From a bacterium (lineage in GTDB: Bacteria; Bdellovibrionota_G; JALEGL01), in the NCBI GenBank assembly GCA_022763185.1, contig JALEGL010000012.1:62001-126000 (forward strand): a DNA stretch of 64,000 nt. Direction: 5' to 3'. Below are positions 58,801 to 64,000 of the stretch, in pieces. The notes below the pieces were generated by a model, which was given only the letters and a program-made list of their open reading frames with translations, was not told where the DNA came from and did not search any database. The first letter of the stretch is position 1, and each line of letters begins with the position of its first letter. Made by a program: the position numbers and the translations under genes.

Positions 58801-59341
58801 TTTCAAATAAATTCAAAGCTGCGCTTAAACCTGCTTTAAGATTGCGCATGTCTTGTACGGTCTCAAACAACAAATAATCAACACCGCCATCAATCAAAGC
58901 TTTTATTTGCTGGAAATACTGTTGTTGCAATTCATCAAATTCAATGCCACCGGTGACCGACAAAGATTTTGTGCTGGGCCCTAAAGAACCGGCAACAAAT
59001 CTAGGCTGTTCTGATGTAGAAAAACCTAAAGCGGCTTTTTTAGCAATTTGAGCCGCGGTAAAATTAATATCATAGGCCTTTTTACCCAAAGAAAATTCAT
59101 CTAAAACAAATTCTAAACCACCAAAAGTATTGGTTTCAATGATATCTGCACCAGCATTGAGATAGTTTTTATGAATCTGAAGAATTTTCTCTGGAGCTGT
59201 TAAGCATAGGTTTTCATTGCACCCATAGTAATCTTCACCACCAAAATCGGCAGCATTAAGGTTTAAGTCTTGAATGGCAGTTCCCATGGCTCCATCTAAA
59301 AGGAGAATATTTTGTGTAAGACGATGTTGTATTCTGCTCAT
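55898..59341 (-). CDS. metH: cobalamin-dependent methionine synthase MetH
   Basis: An 1147-residue modular enzyme transferring methyl from methyltetrahydrofolate to homocysteine. Domains in order: homocysteine-binding (about 5-320; LDGAMGTAIQ, zinc cysteines in NCATGPD and MGGCCGTNY), pterin-binding (about 335-600; VGERSNIIGSRKF), cap and B12-binding (about 640-870; DVHDIGKNLVDIIL with the cobalt-ligand His), and the S-adenosylmethionine reactivation domain (about 915-1147; SFGYPACPDLDDQ, ELTEDCMMDPEASVSA). A Ser/Thr-rich linker of about 50 residues joins the last two. Start at the ATG 59341; the in-frame TTG at 59353 is unlikely. I see no cobalamin riboswitch in the 138 bp upstream. Confidence 0.95.
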   Translation of the reverse strand: MSRIQHRLTQNILLLDGAMGTAIQDLNLNAADFGGEDYYGCNENLCLTAPEKILQIHKNYLNAGADIIETNTFGGLEFVLDEFSLGKKAYDINFTAAQIAKKAALGFSTSEQPRFVAGSLGPSTKSLSVTGGIEFDELQQQYFQQIKALIDGGVDYLLFETVQDMRNLKAGLSAALNLFEKDPSLKRPIAISATIETMGTTLAGQSIEAFWSSVAHLPLLYIGLNCATGPDFMTDHLRALHDLSQTPIACIPNAGLPNEEGQYTLDPQQLAEKIKFFMDNAWINVMGGCCGTNYQHIKALRVLLDQHNPNPRHNITKSIHHLSGINFLDITDDKLPILVGERSNIIGSRKFKKLIESENFEQAAEIPRQQVKSGADIIDICLANPDRDELNDMKNFLVYVNKTLRAPWMIDSTDAQVIEYALKQCQGKAVINSINLEDGLERFENIVPLAKKYGAALIVGTIDDDPKQGMGISLERKVEIAEKSYKILTQDFKISPYDIYWDPLVFPCATGDENYLASAKATVQALTELKQRFPNTKTALGISNISFGLPAAGREVLNAVFLYHCSKAGLDLALVNTQMLQRYASIDQKEKKLAEDLLWSGEQHFIDAFANFYRKKKTASTRQDQSKRSLDEHLAFAIIDGSKEHLIERLDLKLKEQKAMDIINGPLMTGMNEVGRLFNNNELIVAEVLQSAEVMKTAVDHLEQFMDKTDAVSQDTVMLATVKGDVHDIGKNLVDIILSNNGYKVINLGIKVTSQELIDAYKKHKPSIIGLSGLLVKSAQQMAITASDLQRENINTPLLVGGAALSNKFTTEKIAPNYDGHVYYAKDAMTGLTLCKDALNEKTLPDKSKPLSSESTLTQNTSTADNTVVAASLSDAGYIPDPQHFKQDVHTVQDLDSIKDFINPRMLYGRHLGLPNSQVDQLFSIFKAKDNTVELKAKSIELKESVESVYSYAKEQRLFKPQYIIHDFQCLKNKNSIEFYDEEQKCIERFTFPRQSKGDGLCLSDYVKSEKPYDTCALFICSLGNQAREQAIAWKESGDYLKSHILFALNLEMAEALAEYVHQTIRQNWGIEKNSFSLKELFQAKYQGKRYSFGYPACPDLDDQKKLFKLLKPERINIELTEDCMMDPEASVSAIVFHHPQAKYFSV

Positions 59342-59479
59342 GAGTGCCGGCAACTATATCTGAGTTTTATCTTTTGATCTAATAAAATAACTTCAAAACA
59401 AAGGTCTCAGCCCTATTTATTTTGAACGTATACCCAAGACACATGGCTCTATTGGGTTTGGGTACACATCGTCAAAGAT

Positions 59480-59890
59480 TTAATTTTGTTTTTTAAGCAA
59501 GTCTCTAATTTCTTCAAGTAAAACTTCTTGCTTTGGGGGTGGGGTCGGCTTTGCTTCTTCTTCTTTCTTAAGTTTGTTCATTTGCCGAATCACTAAGAAA
59601 ATTGAAAATGCAACGATGACAAAATTAACAACAGTGTTGGCAAAAGCACCGTAGGCAATAACAGGCGCCCCAGCTTCTTGTGCTGCAGCGAGTGTATCAA
59701 AGCTAGAACCATCTAGCGCAAAAAACATATCTGAAAAATCAACGCCACCCGTAAGTTGCCCAACAACAGGCATAATTAAATCATTAACAAACGATGTTAC
59801 AATTTTACCAAAAGCTGCGCCAATAATAATACCTACAGCCATATCAACAACATTGCCCTTAACAGCGAAATCTTTAAATTCTTTTAACAT
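59480..59890 (-). CDS. mscL: large-conductance mechanosensitive channel MscL
   Basis: A 136-residue inner-membrane channel that opens under membrane tension to relieve osmotic downshock. The N-terminus [20 protein letters not shown], then [20 protein letters not shown], is the classic MscL first helix; the second helix is [15 protein letters not shown], followed by a charged C-terminal bundle ending [12 protein letters not shown]. Of the ATG doublet the second fits the conserved start and the GGAGG spacing better. Confidence 0.95.
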   Translation of the reverse strand: MLKEFKDFAVKGNVVDMAVGIIIGAAFGKIVTSFVNDLIMPVVGQLTGGVDFSDMFFALDGSSFDTLAAAQEAGAPVIAYGAFANTVVNFVIVAFSIFLVIRQMNKLKKEEEAKPTPPPKQEVLLEEIRDLLKKQN

Positions 59891-60046
59891 CATACCTCCA
59901 AATGGAAATTAAACCCTGTTGCTCTTATATCCAAATTTTTATAAGTGTAAAAGTAAAGAGTTCGTTTTTTACCAGAAAGAAAAATTATTGTTTTTCTTGA
60001 TCCTAAGAGTTGACGAGCTTTGATTTTGCAGCTTTGATACAGAGTT

Positions 60047-61630
60047 GTGATTATTCAAAGTACAATCCATTCAGAATCAAAAGAATTTAAAGAAAATTAC
60101 GCATACCACAAAGATCTTTGGCAAGACCATCAACAAAAATTAGATGCCGTTGCCAAGGGTGGGGGCGAAACTTACTTAAAAAAACATCAAGCAAAAGGTA
60201 AGTTGTATGTCCGTGATAGAATTGCTTATTTAATTGATGAAGGCAGTAGTTTTTTAGAGCTTTCGCCCCTTGCCGCCTATGGTCAATATGACAATGCCGT
60301 AGCCAGCGCTGGTCTTGTCTGTGGTATTGGCAAAGTTAAGGGTAACTCAGTCATGATTATTGCCAATGACGCTACGGTTAAAGGTGGAACGTACTTTCCA
60401 CAAACGGTTAAAAAACACTTACGAGCTCAGGAAGTTGCTTTAGAGCATAAGTTGCCCTGTATTTATCTTGTTGATTCTGGTGGAGCATTTTTACCTCTGC
60501 AAGCAGAAGTCTTTCCCGATAAGCTGCATTTTGGCCGTATTTTTTACAATCAAGCGCAAATGTCTGCTCAGGGAATAGCGCAAATAGCGTGTGTGATGGG
60601 GTCGTGTACGGCTGGTGGAGCCTATGTCCCAGCTATGAGTGATGAAACAGTGATTGTAAAAGGTCAAGGCACTATTTTTTTGGGAGGTCCTCCCTTGGTT
60701 AAAGCAGCCACCGGAGAAGATGTCACGGCAGAAGAATTGGGGGGTGGCGATGTGCATGCTAAAAAATCAGGTGTTGTGGATCATCTGGCCAAAGATGATC
60801 ACGATGCCCTGGATAAAGTTAGGCAGATTGTAAGTCATTTGAATATTAAAAAACATAAGCTGGTCATGAGGGATCAAGAACCTCTGTATGACAGTTCCAG
60901 CATATGGGGCGTCATACCCAAATCACCCAATACCAGCTATGATGTGCGTGAAGTGATTGCAAGACTTGTTGATCATAGTGAATTTGATGAGTTTAAAGCC
61001 TTGTATGGGACAACTTTGGTTTGTGGTTTTGCCAAGGTTTGGGGGCAAACAATAGGTATTGTGGCCAACAACGGTGTGCTGTTTTCACAAAGTGCTCAAA
61101 AAGGCGCGCATTTTATTGAGTTGTGTTGTCAAAGAAAAGTGCCTTTATTATTTTTGCAAAACATTACCGGCTTCATGGTGGGTAAAAGTTACGAAGAGGG
61201 TGGTATTGCCAAAGATGGTGCCAAGTTGGTCATGGCAGTATCTAACGCTCAAGTCCCTAAATTTTCTGTTGTCATTGGAGGAAGTTTTGGCGCGGGTAAT
61301 TATGGCATGTGTGGTAGAGCTTATGACCCCAACTTTTTATGGATGTGGCCCAATGCAAGAATATCGGTGATGGGAGGCCAACAGGCCGCCAATGTTCTGT
61401 GGACGCTCAAGCAAATGCAGGGCAAAGCCAAAGATTTCGATGAGGCCAGTTTTAAGCAACCGATTTTGGACAAATATGAAGCCGAAGGCTCACCTTATTA
61501 CAGCACCTCTCGTTTATGGGACGATGGTATCATTGATCCAAGACAAACCAGAAATACTTTGGCTTTGGCCATAAACTTAAGTTTAGAAAACCCTATACCC
61601 GACACCCAATTTGGTGTTTTTAGAATGTGA
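60047..61630 (+). CDS. methylcrotonoyl-CoA carboxylase, carboxyltransferase (beta) subunit
   Basis: A 527-residue biotin-dependent carboxyltransferase of leucine catabolism. Signatures are [58 protein letters not shown], the acyl-CoA pocket [20 protein letters not shown] and [20 protein letters not shown], all in the order and form of MccB rather than propionyl-CoA carboxylase. It starts with GTG. The hydratase and biotin carboxylase genes follow 9 bp later and with a 4-base overlap. Confidence 0.92.
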   Translation: MIIQSTIHSESKEFKENYAYHKDLWQDHQQKLDAVAKGGGETYLKKHQAKGKLYVRDRIAYLIDEGSSFLELSPLAAYGQYDNAVASAGLVCGIGKVKGNSVMIIANDATVKGGTYFPQTVKKHLRAQEVALEHKLPCIYLVDSGGAFLPLQAEVFPDKLHFGRIFYNQAQMSAQGIAQIACVMGSCTAGGAYVPAMSDETVIVKGQGTIFLGGPPLVKAATGEDVTAEELGGGDVHAKKSGVVDHLAKDDHDALDKVRQIVSHLNIKKHKLVMRDQEPLYDSSSIWGVIPKSPNTSYDVREVIARLVDHSEFDEFKALYGTTLVCGFAKVWGQTIGIVANNGVLFSQSAQKGAHFIELCCQRKVPLLFLQNITGFMVGKSYEEGGIAKDGAKLVMAVSNAQVPKFSVVIGGSFGAGNYGMCGRAYDPNFLWMWPNARISVMGGQQAANVLWTLKQMQGKAKDFDEASFKQPILDKYEAEGSPYYSTSRLWDDGIIDPRQTRNTLALAINLSLENPIPDTQFGVFRM

Positions 61631-61639
61631 GCGTGATTG

Positions 61640-62416
61640 ATGTCAGCCGTAAATATTGAGCATAGCCAAACGCAAAGTCATATTATTTTAAATCGTCCTC
61701 AGCACAGCAATGCTTTAACTGAGGCCATGCTTTTAGAGTTAAGTGATGCATTCAAAAACATTCCTAAGAGCTCTAAAATATTAACAATTTCTGCCAATGG
61801 AAAGCATTTTTGTGCCGGTGCAGATTTGAACTGGATGCGACAATCCAAAGACTTAAGTGAAGAAGAGAACCTTGCTTCAGCTGAAAATTTATTCAACATG
61901 TACTTGGCCTTGTATGAATGCCCCATACCTGTTGTAAGTCATGTTCATGGTGCTGTGATGGGTGGCGCTTTGGGTTTGGTTGCTTGTTCTGATATTGTCA
62001 TTGCGCAAGACAATGCTTTTTTTAGTTTGAGTGAGGCCAAATTAGGCATTGTGCCGGCCACTATTTCTCCTTTTGTCATACAAAAAATAGGTTATTCACA
62101 GTTTTTAGCTTTGTCCTTGCAGGCTAGAAAGTTTTCGGCACCAGAAGCTTTGAATTTTGGCTTGGTTCATCAGTGCATTGCTGGGCAAGAGGAAAGTAAA
62201 AAAGTATTTTTAAAAACATGTGAAGACACTTTAAGTAACTCGCCCTATGCACTTAAAATCATTAAACAATTATCTAGGCAATATTTACCTTTAAAACCTG
62301 AAAATTTTGCTCAATATACATCCAAACTGATTGCGCAGTGTCGGGTATCTCATGATGGCCAGGAAGGTTTAAATGCATTTTTTGAAAAACGTAAGCCGCA
62401 GTGGAGTGAAGCATGA
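61640..62416 (+). CDS. enoyl-CoA hydratase family, probable methylglutaconyl-CoA hydratase
   Basis: A 258-residue crotonase-fold enzyme. The oxyanion-hole segments are GKHFCAGADLNWM and VHGAVMGGALGLVACSDIVI; FFSLSEAKLGIVPATISPFV is the form typical of the methylglutaconyl-CoA hydratases encoded inside leucine-degradation operons. It would hydrate 3-methylglutaconyl-CoA, the product of the carboxylase encoded on either side. Start at the ATG 61640. Its stop overlaps the next ATG (ATGA). Confidence 0.85.
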   Translation: MSAVNIEHSQTQSHIILNRPQHSNALTEAMLLELSDAFKNIPKSSKILTISANGKHFCAGADLNWMRQSKDLSEEENLASAENLFNMYLALYECPIPVVSHVHGAVMGGALGLVACSDIVIAQDNAFFSLSEAKLGIVPATISPFVIQKIGYSQFLALSLQARKFSAPEALNFGLVHQCIAGQEESKKVFLKTCEDTLSNSPYALKIIKQLSRQYLPLKPENFAQYTSKLIAQCRVSHDGQEGLNAFFEKRKPQWSEA

Positions 62417-64000
62417 AGCGAGAATTGAACCAGCACAAAGTATTTATTGCCAATCGGGGGGAGGTTGTTTCAAGGCTGTGTAAAACTCTAAAAAAACTCA
62501 ACATTGAATCCGTGGGCTTGGCTTGTAAAGAGGACTTATCACAATATACAAAGCATCTGGATGAAGTCATATGGATAGAAGCTAAAGCCATGCAAACGGT
62601 TTTTACCGATGCAAAAGCCATGATCACGCATGCTAAAAGTCAAGATTGTACCGCGATTCATCCAGGCTGGGGATTTCTTTCTGAAAATGCAGATTTTGCT
62701 CAAGCCTGCAAAGACAATGGAATTGTTTTTATTGGCCCCAAGCCCTCATCGATCAGAGCTTTTGCTGACAAAGCCAAAGCCAAAAGCATTGCTATCGATG
62801 CAGGTTTAAGTGTTTTACATAGTGTAGATGAAGCCAACTTTGAGCATACAGAAAGCTTTATTGATGCAATAAAAAAAACCTTATCGTTGCCTATTATTTT
62901 AAAGCCAGCCCTTGGGGGTGGGGGCAAAGGCATGACCATTGTGAGAGATATCAATGAACTTAAAGAAGCGGTGGCTTCAGCCAAAAGAGTTGCTCAAGCA
63001 GCCTTTGCTGATGCAAGCTTGTTGGCTGAACCGTATTTAGAAAAAGCGCGTCATGTTGAGGTGCAGGTTTTTTCTACAGGAGAGAAAGCCTATCATTTTA
63101 AAACCCGTGATTGCACCATGCAAAGGCGTTATCAAAAAATTATAGAAGAAAGTCATTCTACTTTTTTAGATGATGAACAAGAAGCTCAAGTCTGTCAACA
63201 AGCCGTTGATTTGGTGGAGTCCATTGGCTATGAAAGTTTGGGAACTGTTGAGTTTATCATTGATCAAAACAAAAAAGCTTATTTTATGGAAATGAATACA
63301 CGCCTGCAAGTAGAGCATGGTGTAACAGAGTTGATTTTTGCTCTTGATTTGGTGGAATTGCAAGTCAAACATGCATTGGGTGAGACCGTCACTCTTGCTG
63401 AGGACTTAAAGCCGAATGGACACGCTATTGAGGTAAGAGTTTATGCAGAAAACACTTTAAAAGATTTTGTTCCTGCCAACGGTCAGGTTAGGGCCATTGA
63501 GTTTTCGTCAAGTATTGATAGAATTGAATGTGATGTTGCAAAGGGCACGATGGTTGGCAACAACTTTGACCCAATGATCGCCAAAGTTTTGGTTTGGTCA
63601 GAAAGCCGAGATCAAGCCATTTCAAAAATGTTACAGATGCTTAAAGACAGTTATATTTTAGGTGTGCAAAATAACATGAATTTTGTGCAATGGCTGTTAA
63701 CGGCCAATGATTTTGTAGACGGAAAACATGATATTCAATGGATTGATCGCCATTATCAAGATTATGTCAAATATGAAGCGAGTTACTTTGAAACACAAGC
63801 GATTTACAACTTAATTTATAGCGTTGAACATCTCGCAGAAGATAAAAACCACAATCCGTGGTACCACAATTCACTTCCATCCAATCTTCCAGCCAGAGAT
63901 CAAGCTCAAAATCTGTATAAAACTGCAATGAATGAACTGTTGCCTTATCCCCAACAGCTTGAAAAGTTGCCCTTAACAAAAACACATCAGGAGCATGTTT
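62413..64000 (+). CDS. acyl-CoA carboxylase biotin carboxylase (alpha) subunit, cut by window edge
   Basis: An open frame from the ATG at 62413 to the edge, at least 529 codons. The product begins MKRELNQHKVFIANRGEVVS (the biotin carboxylase N-terminus), then HPGWGFLSENADFA, the ATP-grasp loop PALGGGGKGMTIVRD, RDCTMQRRYQKIIEES and MNTRLQVEHGVTELI, completing an ATP-grasp biotin carboxylase. The remainder starts the BT linker region; the C-terminal biotinyl-lysine domain lies beyond the edge. With the upstream genes it forms methylcrotonoyl-CoA carboxylase. Confidence 0.9.
   Translation, partial: MKRELNQHKVFIANRGEVVSRLCKTLKKLNIESVGLACKEDLSQYTKHLDEVIWIEAKAMQTVFTDAKAMITHAKSQDCTAIHPGWGFLSENADFAQACKDNGIVFIGPKPSSIRAFADKAKAKSIAIDAGLSVLHSVDEANFEHTESFIDAIKKTLSLPIILKPALGGGGKGMTIVRDINELKEAVASAKRVAQAAFADASLLAEPYLEKARHVEVQVFSTGEKAYHFKTRDCTMQRRYQKIIEESHSTFLDDEQEAQVCQQAVDLVESIGYESLGTVEFIIDQNKKAYFMEMNTRLQVEHGVTELIFALDLVELQVKHALGETVTLAEDLKPNGHAIEVRVYAENTLKDFVPANGQVRAIEFSSSIDRIECDVAKGTMVGNNFDPMIAKVLVWSESRDQAISKMLQMLKDSYILGVQNNMNFVQWLLTANDFVDGKHDIQWIDRHYQDYVKYEASYFETQAIYNLIYSVEHLAEDKNHNPWYHNSLPSNLPARDQAQNLYKTAMNELLPYPQQLEKLPLTKTHQEHV

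Noticed and set aside
59431-59464. TACCCAA / TTGGGTA pairing between mscL and metH
   Set aside because: Seven base pairs with a 20-nt loop and no U-run; no cobalamin or SAM/SAH riboswitch features seen.
1-64000. tRNA, rRNA, CRISPR, insertion sequence, phage or toxin-antitoxin loci
   Set aside because: No T-loop-like GTTCRANYC with flanking stems, no regular spaced repeats, no transposase or integrase frames were seen on reading both strands.

Overview
The window is AT-rich, densely coded Gram-negative DNA. Its gene content (ExbB/ExbD/TonB sets, outer-membrane barrels, many lipoproteins, an FHA/TonB-like protein beside long TPR proteins, thrombospondin-type-3 (TSP3) and VWA surface proteins, Cys-membrane-helix-basic C-termini) suggests a myxobacterium- or Bdellovibrio-like lineage of the former Deltaproteobacteria. 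That placement is inference. I found no tRNA, rRNA, CRISPR array, insertion sequence or phage gene.

Layout. 1-6.1 kb: the 5' end of citrate synthase, two unknown secreted proteins, ETF-ubiquinone oxidoreductase, a DHH phosphoesterase and a GlcD-like FAD oxidase. 6.2-12.1 kb: a compact operon exbB-exbD-tonB-receptor-lipoprotein-nucleoside hydrolase. 12.1-23.2 kb: housekeeping genes (nadA, a CDP-alcohol phosphatidyltransferase, a CNT nucleoside transporter, hemE-hemY, nadD, mtaB-rnc-der). 23.3-24.8 kb: two paralogous TSP3 lipoproteins. 24.9-28.5 kb: gap, ctaB and an ABC exporter. 29-34 kb: a VWA lipoprotein operon with a monohaem-motif lipoprotein, and a subtilisin-like lipoprotein protease. 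34-48 kb: pieces of an energised trans-envelope machine (FHA/TonB-like protein, two ExbD-like proteins, one ExbB-like protein, two TPR proteins, an outer-membrane barrel) plus a TSP3 protein with a C-terminal anchor. 48-54 kb: a lipoprotein/haem-motif/Tat-protein cluster flanked by two SH3-barrel proteins. 54-64 kb: a YcaQ-like glycosylase, metH, mscL and a leucine-degradation (methylcrotonyl-CoA carboxylase) cluster running off the end.

The most interesting signal is regulatory. Nine sites matching the sigma-54 -24/-12 pattern (GG-N10-GC, most close to TGGCAY-N5-TTGCW) lie just upstream of envelope genes: both TSP3 lipoproteins, the VWA operon, the protease, the FHA/TonB operon, an orphan secreted protein, exbB-exbD, the TSP3 C-anchor protein and one SH3-barrel gene. 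Upstream of four of these sits a shared 17-bp imperfect palindrome (ATGCA-N6-TGCATAG type), a candidate activator site. At four lipoprotein genes the predicted start of transcription lies exactly 2 nt before the ATG and no ribosome-binding site is present, so these mRNAs are predicted to be essentially leaderless.

Together these suggest a sigma-54-controlled surface programme joining a gliding-type (Agl/Glt-like) motor core with secreted protease, VWA and TSP3 proteins. No rpoN or activator gene is in the window, so the regulator is unidentified.
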